The translations under genes were made by a program, and so were the position numbers. A DNA stretch of 64,000 nucleotides, taken from contig NZ_PDCM01000001.1 in NCBI RefSeq assembly GCF_008634025.1, positions 1,048,501 to 1,112,500 on the forward strand, read 5' to 3'. The DNA comes from Streptomyces albofaciens JCM 4342 (GTDB lineage Bacteria > Actinomycetota > Actinomycetes > Streptomycetales > Streptomycetaceae). The number at the start of each line of letters is the position of its first letter. Positions within the stretch are counted from its first letter, which is position 1. Below, piece after piece: positions 27,870 through 39,975 of this stretch. The notes beneath the pieces were generated by a model that had not been told where the DNA came from, made no database searches, and saw only the letters and a list, made by a program, of their open reading frames with translations.

Positions 27870-28928
27870 ATGGGTCAGCCGTCCTGGTCATCGCCGCCGT
27901 CGCCAGAGGGGACGACGGCGCTGTACCGCGCGGGGCGGCGGGGGCGCCGACCGCGCGGGCGGCGCCGGGTGTCCTGGCCCAGGCGGGTCGCGCTGGTGTT
28001 GTTGGTCCTGGTGGTGCTGGTGGTGGCGGGCGGGGTGGCGCTGTACGTGTGGGCGGGCGGTCAGGTGCGCCGTACGGACGCGCTCGCCGACTACTCCGGC
28101 CGGCCGTCGTCCGGCAAGGGCACGAACTGGCTGCTGGTCGGTTCGGACAGCCGGCGGAGCCTGACGCCGGAGCAGCGCGAGCGGTTGCACGTGGGCAACG
28201 AGGAGGGCCTGAACACCGACACGATCATGGTGCTGCACCGCGGGGACAGCGGTCCGTACCTGGTCAGCCTGCCGCGGGACAGTTACGTGGCGGTGCCGGG
28301 GCACGGCCGCAACAAGATCAACGTGGCGTTCGCGGAGGGCGGCCCGAAGCTGCTGACCCGTACCGTCGAGCAGGCGACCGGGCTGCGGATCGACCGGTAC
28401 GCCGAGGTCGACTTCCTGGGTTTCGTGCGGGTGGTGGACGCGCTCGGCGGTGTACGGATGTGCCTGGACGAGCCGCTGAAGGACGAGAAGTCGGGGGCGG
28501 ACTTCCGGGCCGGGTGCCAGGAGATGGACGGGGTAAGGGCACTGGCGTACGTACGGGCGCGCTATGCGGACCCGGAGGGCGACCTGGGCCGGGTGCGGCG
28601 GCAGCGGCAGCTGATCGGCGCGCTCGGCGACGAGATGCTCGGGGCGGGGGTGCTGCTGAATCCTTTCGCGCTGGTGCCGGCGCTGGACGCGGTGCTGTCG
28701 GCGTTGACGGTGGACCGGCGGGCTGGTGTGCCGGACCTGGCGCGCCTGGGCCTGTCGATGAAGGACATCGCGGACGGCGAGGGCGCGGCTACCACCGTTC
28801 CGGTGGCTCGTCCCGGGGTGGACCTGGCAGGTGTCGGAGATGTGGTGGAGTGGGACGAGCAGGGAGCACGGCGACTCTTTTGGGCTCTTCGCGAAGATGT
28901 CCCGATTCCGACTTCTGGCAACAATTAA
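27870..28928 (+). CDS. LytR-CpsA-Psr (LCP) family phosphotransferase
   Basis: 352 aa, membrane-anchored: a basic N-terminus (to about residue 36) then one helix at about 39-62. The LCP domain follows, with NWLLVGSDSR, NTDTIMVLH, SLPRDSYV, GRNKINVAFAEGG and the Arg-rich ALAYVRARYADPEGDLGRVRRQRQ. LCP enzymes transfer undecaprenyl-linked polymers (teichoic acids, arabinogalactan, glycans) to peptidoglycan. No Shine-Dalgarno sequence is evident at the ATG. It lies 75 bp after the deaminase/SUKH-4 gene and about 110 bp before the coiled-coil gene. The polymer transferred is not deducible. Confidence 0.9.
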   Translation: MGQPSWSSPPSPEGTTALYRAGRRGRRPRGRRRVSWPRRVALVLLVLVVLVVAGGVALYVWAGGQVRRTDALADYSGRPSSGKGTNWLLVGSDSRRSLTPEQRERLHVGNEEGLNTDTIMVLHRGDSGPYLVSLPRDSYVAVPGHGRNKINVAFAEGGPKLLTRTVEQATGLRIDRYAEVDFLGFVRVVDALGGVRMCLDEPLKDEKSGADFRAGCQEMDGVRALAYVRARYADPEGDLGRVRRQRQLIGALGDEMLGAGVLLNPFALVPALDAVLSALTVDRRAGVPDLARLGLSMKDIADGEGAATTVPVARPGVDLAGVGDVVEWDEQGARRLFWALREDVPIPTSGNN

Positions 28929-29036
28929 CGCATCCTGGAGCATTGAGAGGGGCGGAGTGTCGCGTAACGGTCGCTTCGGATCGATCCAGAAAGATGTGCG
29001 CACAATCGCGCCGCACGCCGGGAAGGGGCTTGAGGG

Positions 29037-30167
29037 ATGAGTGCATCGGTTTCGCCTCACGGGTTCGAGATCGTACGAGGGCGTGGCTACCGTCCCGAGG
29101 ACGTGGACCGGCGGGTGGAGGGCCTCTCCATCGACCGCGACTCCTGCTGGGAGCGGGCGGCGCGGCTGACGGTCCTCGCCAACGAGATGACGGCCGAGCT
29201 GGCGGAGCTGCGGGAGTACGTACGGCAGCTGCCGCCGCAGACGTACGAGTCGCTGGGCGACCAGGCGCGGCTGATACTGACGACCGCGGAGTCCGAGGCG
29301 GCGCGGCTGCGCAAGGACGCCGAGGAGGCGGCCGAGCGGGCGCGCGAGGAGGCCGAGGCGTACGAGCGGCAGATCACGGAGGCCACCGACCGGGCGGCCC
29401 AGGAGCTGCGTGACGAGGCCGAGGACTGGGCGCGGCGCCGGGTGGCGGCGGCGTGGGCCGAGGCGGACGCCATCGAGGCGGCGGCGGGCCGGGACGCCGA
29501 GCAGTGGCGGTCCGAGGCGGCGGAGGCGCTGCGCCAGATGGAGCGGCGCACGGCGCAGATGCTGCGGGACCAGGAGGAGGAGCAGACCGAGCAGTGGGAC
29601 GCGCTCGGCCGGGACCTCGCCGCGCAGGAGGCCGACCTCGAACAGCGGGTGGCGGAGCTGGAGGAGCTGGGCCGGGCCAAGGTCGCCGAGGCGGAGCGGT
29701 TCCGCGCGGAGGCCGAGGAGGCGGCGCGCCACCGGGACGAGGACGCCGAGGCGCGCGCGGCCGACCTGCTGGCGCAGGCCCGTATCGAGGTCGAGCGGAT
29801 CGAGCGGGCCACGGAGCGGATACTGCGCGAGCACGCGGACCGGCGCGAGAAGGTGCGCGAGCACATGACGCATGTGCGCAACACCCTCGCCGCGCTGACG
29901 GGCAAGGCCCCGGACGAGGACGAGCCGGCGGACGAGGCGGGCGCGGTGGAGGGCGCGGGGGCCACCTCGCACGCGGAAGGCGGCACGGTGCTGCTGGAGA
30001 AGTCCGGCGGTGCGGCGGAGGACGCGCCGGACGCCGGAGCCGGAACGTCCGGCGGCGCGGCCGTGCCGGAGGAGGCCGCTGCGCCGTCCGACTCGCGGGC
30101 GCCGGTGGACCCCGACAACGAGGACACGCTGGAGAACCGGCTGCCGCGCCCGCCCGAGCAGCAGTGA
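29037..30167 (+). CDS. DivIVA-like coiled-coil protein
   Basis: 376 aa. The N-terminus (FEIVRGRGYRPEDVDRRVEGLS) resembles the DivIVA membrane-targeting domain. A long continuous coiled coil follows (about residues 50-285), dense in Glu, Ala and Arg with heptad periodicity, then a low-complexity acidic Ala/Gly/Pro tail. Streptomyces proteins of this kind are sometimes labelled 'cellulose-binding protein' and are related to Scy/FilP-type cytoskeletal proteins. A role at cell poles or septa is likely by family. The ATG has GAGGG directly upstream. It probably follows its own promoter in the 108-bp gap after the LCP gene. Confidence 0.8.
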   Translation: MSASVSPHGFEIVRGRGYRPEDVDRRVEGLSIDRDSCWERAARLTVLANEMTAELAELREYVRQLPPQTYESLGDQARLILTTAESEAARLRKDAEEAAERAREEAEAYERQITEATDRAAQELRDEAEDWARRRVAAAWAEADAIEAAAGRDAEQWRSEAAEALRQMERRTAQMLRDQEEEQTEQWDALGRDLAAQEADLEQRVAELEELGRAKVAEAERFRAEAEEAARHRDEDAEARAADLLAQARIEVERIERATERILREHADRREKVREHMTHVRNTLAALTGKAPDEDEPADEAGAVEGAGATSHAEGGTVLLEKSGGAAEDAPDAGAGTSGGAAVPEEAAAPSDSRAPVDPDNEDTLENRLPRPPEQQ

Positions 30168-30197
30168 TACGCGGCCTGGGGCGGGCGGGGAGGGGCG

Positions 30198-30217
30198 CGG
30201 GCGCCGAGGGGCGCCCG
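30198..30217. terminator. Terminator between coiled-coil and MFS genes
   Basis: Perfect 8-bp inverted repeat (30198-30205 and 30210-30217, loop GAGG) in the 90-bp gap between converging genes. Confidence 0.55.
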
Positions 30218-30257
30218 GTCCTTCTCCGGCGGCCGCCCTGACCGGCGTTCCCGGCCG

Positions 30258-32072
30258 TCAGCCCTCGCGGCCCTTCCCGCGGGTGTTCTGTACGGCCGTA
30301 CCGGACGCCGCTTCCCCGTGCACCGGGAAGCGGCGCGGCGCGAGCACCAGCAGGATCAGGAAGGCGAGGGCGGCGGCGACCGCGGCGCCGATGTAGACGT
30401 GCTCGACGGTGACGTCCACCGCGCGCCGCAGGTAGTCCGCGGCGCGGTCGGTGAGGGCGCCCGCGCGGGCCAGGGCGTGCGAGACGGAGTCGAGGTCGCC
30501 GGGCAGGCCGGGCCGGATGTCCGCGGGCGCGTCGGCCAGCCGGGCGTTGAGCGTGGCGTTGGCGACCGCGCCGAAGAGGGCGGCGCCGACGCACTGGCCG
30601 ACCTGGCGGCAGAAGAGGATGGAGGCGGTGGCGGTGCCGCGCTCCTCGAAGCCGACCGACGACTGCACGCCGATGATCAGCGGCAGCTGGAAGATCCCGA
30701 GGGCGGCGCCCAGCGCCAGCATGATCAGCGCGGGCTGCCAGGCGGCGCCCGGGTAGGGCAGCAGCGGGAAGGCGAGCAGGATCAGCGTGGCGGCGCCGAC
30801 GCCGGTCATGGCGCAGGCGCGGATGCCGATGCGGTTGTAGACATGGCTGCTCAGGGCGGAGGAGACCGGCCAGCTCAGGGTCATCGCGGAGAGCACGAAC
30901 CCGGCCGCGATGGGGCCCAGGCCCAGTACGGCCTGGGCGTAGGTGGGCAGGAAGACGGTCGGCGCGACCATGAGCAGGCCGACGGCGCCGAGCGCGAGGT
31001 TGACGGCCGAGATCGTACGGCGGCGCCAGACCCAGCCGGGGATGATCGGCTCGGCGGCGCGGCGTTCGATGGCGACGGTGGCGGCGGCGCACAGGGCGCT
31101 GCCGGCGAACAGCAGCAGCGAGGGCCCGGAGAACCAGGGCCAGGCGACGCCGCCCTGGACGAGCGCGGTCAGCAGCAGGCCGCCGCAGGCGAAGACGGCG
31201 AGCGCGCCGGGCCAGTCGACGCGGGGCCGCCGGTCGCGTTCGCGCGCGGGCAGCGATTCGCGGAAGTGCCGTACGACGAGCCACAGGGCCAGGACGCCCA
31301 CCGGCAGGTTGACCAGGAAGATCCACCGCCAGTCGGCGTACGCGGCGAGCAGCCCGCCCAGGCCCGGCCCGGCGACCGCCGAGGTCGCCCACACGGTGGA
31401 CAGCCTGGCCTGGATCCTGGGCCGCTCCTTCATCGGGTACAGGTCGGCGGCGATGGTGTGGACGGTCCCCTGGAGGGCGCCGCCGCCGAGGCCCTGGAGG
31501 ACCCGGAAGGCGATGAGGGAGCCCATGTCCCAGGCGCCCGCGCACAGCAGCGACCCGACGAGGAAGACGATCACGCCGGTGACCAGGATGGGCTTGCGGC
31601 CGAAGGTGTCGGAGAGCTTGCCGTAGACGGGCAGGCTGACGGTGACGGCGAGCAGGTAGCCGGAGAAGAGCCAGGAGAAGACGGCGAAGCCGCCGAGGTC
31701 ACCGACGATCTGCGGAACGGCGGTGGCGATGATCGTCGAGTCGAGGGCGGCCAGCGCCATACAGAGCATGAGCGCGGCGACGATCCGGCCGCGGTTGGGG
31801 GGTGCGGGGGCGCCGGGGGTGCGGGCGTCGGGTGCGGACGCCGGGGCCGGGGCGCCTGGCGCACCCGCCCCGGCCCCTGGCCCTTCTGCCTCGGACGGCG
31901 GCTCACCCGCCCCGGATATCGGCGCGCCGTCCGCCGCCCTCCCCGCCGCCTCGCCCGCGTCCTCCCCCGCGTGCCCCGTTTGTCCCACGCGCCTCGTGTG
32001 CCCTGCATGCCCCGTGTGCGCTGCGCGCCCCGCGCGTCCCGCGCCGTCCTGTCCCGTTCTGCTGCGGCTCAC
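30258..32072 (-). CDS. DHA2-type MFS multidrug exporter
   Basis: 604 aa from the GTG at 32072, which has AGGGGG 9 nt upstream; a further GTG at 32111 would add 13 residues. Fourteen hydrophobic segments begin at about residue 97 (RIVAALMLCMALAALDSTIIATAVPQIVGDLG), with the DHA2 motifs LDSTIIATAVP, GKLSDTFGRKP and the motif-C-like AVAGPGLGGLL. The N-terminal about 95 residues are a hydrophilic Gly/Ala/His/Pro region with GHAGHT-like repeats, unusual for an MFS protein. It likely exports drugs or toxic metabolites; the substrate is unknown. No TetR or MarR gene is adjacent. Confidence 0.88.
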   Translation of the reverse strand: MSRSRTGQDGAGRAGRAAHTGHAGHTRRVGQTGHAGEDAGEAAGRAADGAPISGAGEPPSEAEGPGAGAGAPGAPAPASAPDARTPGAPAPPNRGRIVAALMLCMALAALDSTIIATAVPQIVGDLGGFAVFSWLFSGYLLAVTVSLPVYGKLSDTFGRKPILVTGVIVFLVGSLLCAGAWDMGSLIAFRVLQGLGGGALQGTVHTIAADLYPMKERPRIQARLSTVWATSAVAGPGLGGLLAAYADWRWIFLVNLPVGVLALWLVVRHFRESLPARERDRRPRVDWPGALAVFACGGLLLTALVQGGVAWPWFSGPSLLLFAGSALCAAATVAIERRAAEPIIPGWVWRRRTISAVNLALGAVGLLMVAPTVFLPTYAQAVLGLGPIAAGFVLSAMTLSWPVSSALSSHVYNRIGIRACAMTGVGAATLILLAFPLLPYPGAAWQPALIMLALGAALGIFQLPLIIGVQSSVGFEERGTATASILFCRQVGQCVGAALFGAVANATLNARLADAPADIRPGLPGDLDSVSHALARAGALTDRAADYLRRAVDVTVEHVYIGAAVAAALAFLILLVLAPRRFPVHGEAASGTAVQNTRGKGREG

Positions 32073-32288
32073 GTGCCCATGCCCCCCTCGGCTGTTCCGT
32101 GTACGTAACACCCTTCCACGTGGGCGCGGTATCCGGAACGGGGCTTCGCGGCGGGCCGCCCCCCGGCGGCCGGGGCAAGTGGAACGCGGGTGTCGGTGGG
32201 GAGTCGTACTCTTGTTGAAACCCGGCCCGTCACACGTGCCGGGCTGCTCGCGTTGTTCGCCTCACCAGGACGGGAAGCCCTAGATCTC

Positions 32289-35825
<3,537 letters not shown>

Positions 35826-35830
35826 GCGGG

Positions 35831-35861
35831 GGCGGGGCGGCGGATCGGCGGCCGCCCCGCC
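35831..35861. terminator. Terminator hairpin after mfd
   Basis: Perfect 11-bp inverted repeat (35831-35841 and 35851-35861) with a 9-nt loop, 5 nt after the mfd stop. Confidence 0.65.
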
Positions 35862-35884
35862 GGCGCCGGGGTGGACGCGCACCG

Positions 35885-35972
35885 GACGCGGGACACCGGG
35901 CACGGGGCACCGGGCATGGGGCACGGGGCACCGGGCATGGGGCACGGGATGCCGGGCACGGGGCACCGGGCG
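35885..35972. repeat. Short direct repeats downstream of mfd
   Basis: A run of nearly identical units (GGGCACCGGGCATGGGGCACG, about 21 bp, two near-perfect copies plus partial ones made of GGGCAC, GGGCAT and CACCGG words) fills most of this stretch. It lies in the 297-bp gap between mfd and a lipoprotein gene. The low-complexity DNA looks like slippage expansion; no coding potential with family resemblance is seen. The rest of the gap carries an AT-richer promoter-like stretch near 36000-36050. Confidence 0.65.
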
Positions 35973-36122
35973 GCGGTTTGACCTGCCTTCCGCCCGATTC
36001 AGGCACCTTGGTGGTGACCAGTGGGAGATATCGCTCTATCTTCGGGATGCCCCGTGCGCCTCACCGGCATCGCGCGGGGCGCTTCCTCCTGCTGATTCCT
36101 CACCGAACTGGACGTTCCCACC

Positions 36123-36656
36123 GTGATAAGACCCCGCCGCGCCGCCCTGTCCGCCGCCTCCCTGATCACCGCGGCCCTGGTCGCCCTCTCCGGCTGTACG
36201 CCGGACGGCGGTGCGGACAAGGGCGGCGCGGCGAGCCCGTCCGCGACGGCTTCCGCCTCGGCCTCCGCCACGCCTTCGCCGTCCGAGAGCGCGAGCCCGA
36301 GCCCGAGCGCCACGCCGTCGTCCGCCGCGCCCACGCCCGAGGCCGCCGAGCCGCCCGCGCCGACGCGTAAGACGCACCGGTCCGGCGGGGGTTCGGACTC
36401 CGGGTCCGGTGGCTCCGGTTCGGGTGGGTCGTCCTCCGGCGGGTCCGGCTCCGGCGGATCGTCCTCCGGGGGCTCCGGTTCCGGTTCGGGTGACTCCGGC
36501 TCCAGCGCGTCGGGCGGGGTGATCCTCGCGCCGTCCGGCAACCACTACCGCCGCGGCCAGTTCTGCAAGAAGGCCCACCTCGGCCTGACCACGAAGGACG
36601 CGCACGGCGCCACCCTCACCTGCGCGATGGAGAGCGGCCGCCCGCACTGGCAGTGA
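36123..36656 (+). CDS. Secreted lipoprotein with Ser/Gly-rich linker
   Basis: 177 aa. Signal peptide with lipobox LVALSGC (Cys at about residue 25) predicts a lipid-anchored surface protein. The middle is low complexity: Ala/Ser/Pro to about residue 80, then Gly/Ser repeats to about 130. The last about 40 residues (ILAPSGNHYRRGQFCKKAHLG ... TLTCAMESGRPHW) form a small two-cysteine domain of a type common at the ends of Streptomyces secreted proteins; I do not know its function. The GTG start has no strong ribosome site. It converges on the CPT-like gene 21 nt away. Confidence 0.7.
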   Translation: MIRPRRAALSAASLITAALVALSGCTPDGGADKGGAASPSATASASASATPSPSESASPSPSATPSSAAPTPEAAEPPAPTRKTHRSGGGSDSGSGGSGSGGSSSGGSGSGGSSSGGSGSGSGDSGSSASGGVILAPSGNHYRRGQFCKKAHLGLTTKDAHGATLTCAMESGRPHWQ

Positions 36657-36677
36657 GCCGCGCGGCCCGGCCCGCCC

Positions 36678-37259
36678 TCACACCACGTGGGCGGCGATCA
36701 GCCGGGCGCAGGCGGCCGGGCCGGTGTCGGTGGTGTCCACCTCGACGTCGTAGGCGACGCCCCGGTGGACCAGTTCGGCCTGGGACGCCGCCATGCCGGT
36801 GATCCGGTCGCCCCGCGCGGCCTCGCGCGCGGCGGCCGTCTCCGGGGCGCAGCGCACACCGACCCACAGCACCGACAGGCCCTTCAGCGTGCGGCGCCAG
36901 CGTTCCTGGCCGGCGCCGCCGTCGAGGAACACCTCGTCCAGGAGGACGCCGGTGCCCGCGCGGGCGGTGGCCGCGATGCCCTCCTGCCAGTCGCTCTGCA
37001 GGGCGCGGAAGACCGGTCCGACGGTGATGCTGCCGTCGGGCGCGAGGCCGAGGCCCGGCGCGGTGGCGGACGCCTCCGGTGTGACCAGCGACGGCGGCAG
37101 GGACTCGATGAAGGCGTCGACGCCGAACGTCAGCCAGGGCCGGGGCAGGATCTCCTGGAGCTGCCGGACGAGGGTCGAAGTGCCGGAGCTGGAACCGCCG
37201 TTCAGGACGACGACGTCGGTGCGGGTGCGGGCGGGGGTGCGTGGGTGGCCGGTGGTCAT
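36678..37259 (-). CDS. Chloramphenicol phosphotransferase-like kinase with altered Walker A
   Basis: 193 aa. Resembles the CPT family (P-loop kinases that 3-O-phosphorylate chloramphenicol): VVVLNGGSSSGTSTLVRQLQ at about residues 16-35, PWLTFGVDAFIESLPP, a GVLLDEVFLDGG Walker-B-type strand, and WVGVRCAPETAAAREAARGDR. The P-loop lysine expected at GK(S/T) is Thr (GTST), confirmed in the DNA (ACT), so ATP binding or catalysis may differ. Typical CPT length is 178-190 aa. No antibiotic cluster surrounds it. It may act on another small molecule or be catalytically weak. Confidence 0.75.
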   Translation of the reverse strand: MTTGHPRTPARTRTDVVVLNGGSSSGTSTLVRQLQEILPRPWLTFGVDAFIESLPPSLVTPEASATAPGLGLAPDGSITVGPVFRALQSDWQEGIAATARAGTGVLLDEVFLDGGAGQERWRRTLKGLSVLWVGVRCAPETAAAREAARGDRITGMAASQAELVHRGVAYDVEVDTTDTGPAACARLIAAHVV

Positions 37260-37383
37260 CCGGACAACGTACGCAGCCGGGCCCGGCCCTGTCCTCCGTA
37301 ATTACGCGGCCGGGGCCGCGGGCGGATCATGAGGTCGGGACCGGTTGGGAACACGCCGCCCGGACCGGGGGCGGATCACGTGG

Positions 37384-38862
37384 TCACAGCCGGCCCATCC
37401 GCTGGAGAACCGTCACGTCACCGGCGGTGCCGACGATGCCGTAGACGGCCCGCGGGTGGCGCTTGCGGGCGTCCTCCAGGGCCTGTTCGGCCTTGCGGTC
37501 GTCGTGCAGTTCCACGGCGATGTAGTCGGGGGCGATGCCCCGGGTGTCCCCTATCCAGAAGACCCGGGCGCGGTCGGTCAGCCGGGAGATGGGCCGTATG
37601 TCGGCCTCGACCGTGGCGCCGTCGGGGATACGTTCCAGCAGGTGTTCCGCGGCCGTCGCCGTGGGCGGCTTGCGGTAGGTGCCGGCCTCGGTCAGGCGGG
37701 CCAGCGGGAGGGTGGTGCTCAGGGCCAGCGCGGCGGCCAGTACGGCGGCGGGCAGGTGGTGGGCGTACGAACGCACCCAGGGGCGCTCGGAGACCAGCGT
37801 GCGCGGCAGGGCGTCGGCCAGGGCCAGGAAGACCACCGGCATCAGGACGGCGTTGTAGTGCCAGTCGATGCCCCAGTAGTGCGGCTCGTGGGAGATGAAG
37901 CGCCAGCCGAGGGTGGGCAGCGCGGCCAGCAGCAGGGGGGAGCGCAGCGCGAGCAGCCCGGAGGTGGGCAGCAGGATCCACAGCAGGGTGCGCAGGGCGG
38001 TGTCGAACGGGATGCGCGGGGTGGGCCCGTCACCGCCGCCGCCGATCTTGTTCCAGTAGTCGTACGAGCCGGAGCCGTTGAAGCCGGGGATGATCACGCC
38101 GAGGGTGACGGCGGTGGCCGCCAGCCCGAAGACGACCAGCCCGACGGCGAGCGGCACGGCCTGCCGCGCGCGTACGAGGATCAGCGCGCCGATGACGGCC
38201 GCCGTCACCCCCAGGTCCTCCTTGACCAGCACGAGCGGAGCCGCCCAGCACACCGCCGCGGTCCAGCGCCCGCGCAGCACCGCTTCCAGCGCGAAGGCGA
38301 TCAGCGGTACGGCGAAGGCGATCTCGTGGAAGTCGAAGTCGACGGCCTTCTGCAGGCCCCAGGACAGTCCGTACGCCACGCCGACGGCCAGGCCGCGGCC
38401 GCGCCCCAGGAAGCGGACGGCGGTCCGGGTCACCGGCACGGCGGACAGCGCGAAGAGGAACGCCTGCGCGCACAGCAGGGTCAGCGGGCCGGGGAAGATG
38501 CGGTAAAGGGGGGCGAGGAGGGCCAGGACGGGGCTGAAGTGGTCGCCGAGGATGTTGGTGCCCGGCCCCTTGAGGTCGGCGACGGGCGCCCGCAGATGCG
38601 CGTAGGCCCGTACCGCCTGCTCGAATATCCCGAGATCCCACGAGGACGTCGCCATCGCGCGAAAGCGCAGGCCGGAGACGGCGAAGAAGACGATGAAGAG
38701 GGCCCCGGCGGTCCAGTACGGGACGGACCGCGGGGCGAACAGGGCGGCGGTACGGGTGCGGAGCCGGCCGGGGGCGGGGCCGGCGGCAGGGGCGGGCCCG
38801 GCCCCGGCGACGGGCTGGGCAGGGGCCCTGCCGCCCGCCGCGGTTGCTGTGGCCGTGTCCAT
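37384..38862 (-). CDS. DUF2079 polytopic membrane protein
   Basis: 492 aa. After a hydrophilic Ala/Pro-rich 50-residue lead, at least nine hydrophobic segments follow. The family pattern is visible in SSWDLGIFEQAVRAYAHLRAP, NILGDHFSPVLALLAPLYR, GLQKAVDFDFHEIAFAVPLIAFAL and VLVKEDLGV. DUF2079 proteins resemble GT-C-fold glycosyltransferases (Asp and Glu residues in luminal loops), but no activity is proven for them as far as I know. The ATG at 38862 has AAGGAC 4 nt upstream. It is divergent from the secreted HNH protein (79-bp gap). Confidence 0.8.
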   Translation of the reverse strand: MDTATATAAGGRAPAQPVAGAGPAPAAGPAPGRLRTRTAALFAPRSVPYWTAGALFIVFFAVSGLRFRAMATSSWDLGIFEQAVRAYAHLRAPVADLKGPGTNILGDHFSPVLALLAPLYRIFPGPLTLLCAQAFLFALSAVPVTRTAVRFLGRGRGLAVGVAYGLSWGLQKAVDFDFHEIAFAVPLIAFALEAVLRGRWTAAVCWAAPLVLVKEDLGVTAAVIGALILVRARQAVPLAVGLVVFGLAATAVTLGVIIPGFNGSGSYDYWNKIGGGGDGPTPRIPFDTALRTLLWILLPTSGLLALRSPLLLAALPTLGWRFISHEPHYWGIDWHYNAVLMPVVFLALADALPRTLVSERPWVRSYAHHLPAAVLAAALALSTTLPLARLTEAGTYRKPPTATAAEHLLERIPDGATVEADIRPISRLTDRARVFWIGDTRGIAPDYIAVELHDDRKAEQALEDARKRHPRAVYGIVGTAGDVTVLQRMGRL

Positions 38863-38941
38863 GCGCGTCCTTACTCTCAACTTCCGAAAAGATATCCGAG
38901 GCCGACGAACCGGCCGGTATTGCCGCCTTGTTTGAGATGGG

Positions 38942-39826
38942 ATGTCCCTCTTGCTCCGGATACGGACTGCCGCGTTGCCTCGTGTACGGAACCTGTCCCG
39001 CGTACGGATTCGGTCCCGCGTACGGGCCCTGTCCCGTGCGCAGGCTCCGTCCCGCGTACGGAACCTTCCCCGGGCAGGGGCCCGGCCCCTCGCGCGGGCC
39101 CGGCCCCGCGATGGCGCCGTCGCCGCTGCCGGGCTGGCCGCGCTCCTCGCCCTCACCGGCTGTACGCCCGGCGGCGGCAAGGGGGTCGGTACCGGGGGAG
39201 GCGGCGGGGAGCCGGCCGCCGGGGGCACCGCGCTGAACGCCGTCGCGTCCCTCACCGTCAAGGGCCGCGCCCCGAAGACCGGTTACGCCCGCGACCGCTT
39301 CGGCGCCGCCTGGGCCGACACCGACGGCAACCACTGCGGCACGCGCGACGACATCCTCAAGCGCGATCTGACCGCGGTGCGCTTCACCGACGGGCACTGC
39401 AAGGTGGCGTCCGGGAAACTGGCCGACGACCCGTACACCGGCCGGGCGGTGACGTACGAGCGCGGGCGCAGCAAGGTCGACATAGACCATCTCGTGGCAC
39501 TGTCGGACGCGTGGCAGAAGGGCGCGCAGCAGTGGCCGGGACGCAAGCGGGTCGCGCTCGCCAACGACCCGCTGAACCTGATCGCGGCCGACGCCTCCGC
39601 CAACCGGCAGAAGGGCGACGGCGACGCGGCCACATGGCTGCCGCCGAACAAGGCGTACCGCTGTGACTATGTGGCGCACCAGGTGGCCGTGAAGAAGAAG
39701 TACGGGCTGTGGGTGACGCAGGCGGAGAAGGACGCGATGACGGGCGTGCTGAAGGGGTGCCCGACGCTGAAGCTCCCGTCGGGCGGCGCTCCTACGGAGG
39801 CGCCGGAGCGGTTCGCGGCGAAGTAG
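38942..39826 (+). CDS. Secreted HNH-family (DUF1524/GmrSD C-terminal-type) nuclease
   Basis: 294 aa. Residues about 1-55 are very Arg-rich with repeating RVR/SRVR units, then a hydrophobic stretch with lipobox LLALTGC (Cys near residue 74) suggests a lipoprotein or secreted protein. The mature part carries the DUF1524-type HNH nuclease motif: DIDHLVALSDAW, then NDPLNLIAADASANRQKGD and WLPPN. Cysteines in NHCGTRDDIL, GHCKV, RCDY and GCPTL may form disulfides, fitting an extracellular enzyme. Similar Streptomyces proteins are probable extracellular nucleases. The unusually long basic lead before the signal hydrophobic core makes the start at 38942 uncertain; no good alternative start codon was seen. 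Confidence 0.75.
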   Translation: MSLLLRIRTAALPRVRNLSRVRIRSRVRALSRAQAPSRVRNLPRAGARPLARARPRDGAVAAAGLAALLALTGCTPGGGKGVGTGGGGGEPAAGGTALNAVASLTVKGRAPKTGYARDRFGAAWADTDGNHCGTRDDILKRDLTAVRFTDGHCKVASGKLADDPYTGRAVTYERGRSKVDIDHLVALSDAWQKGAQQWPGRKRVALANDPLNLIAADASANRQKGDGDAATWLPPNKAYRCDYVAHQVAVKKKYGLWVTQAEKDAMTGVLKGCPTLKLPSGGAPTEAPERFAAK

Positions 39827-39851
39827 GCCGCCTTTCGGGGGCGGAGATGCG

Positions 39852-39906
39852 CGACAGGCCGCCGGCCCGGTTCCGCGTGCTGCGGTTCCGGGCCGGCGGC
39901 CTGTCG
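39852..39906. terminator. Long bidirectional terminator (19-bp perfect stem)
   Basis: Arms 39852-39870 and 39888-39906 are perfect 19-bp complements with a 17-nt loop that itself has a short GCG-CGC core. It lies between the converging HNH and DUF4190-type genes. Confidence 0.8.
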
Positions 39907-39975
39907 GTGTACGGGTGAGGCCCGTACCCGGGGTGCCGGGCGGCGGGCGCCCGGCCGGGGGCATGGCCCCCGCCC

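Noticed and set aside
36678..37259. Chloramphenicol resistance gene as part of an antibiotic cluster
   Set aside because: No biosynthetic genes surround it and the P-loop lysine is missing, so a resistance role is not supported.
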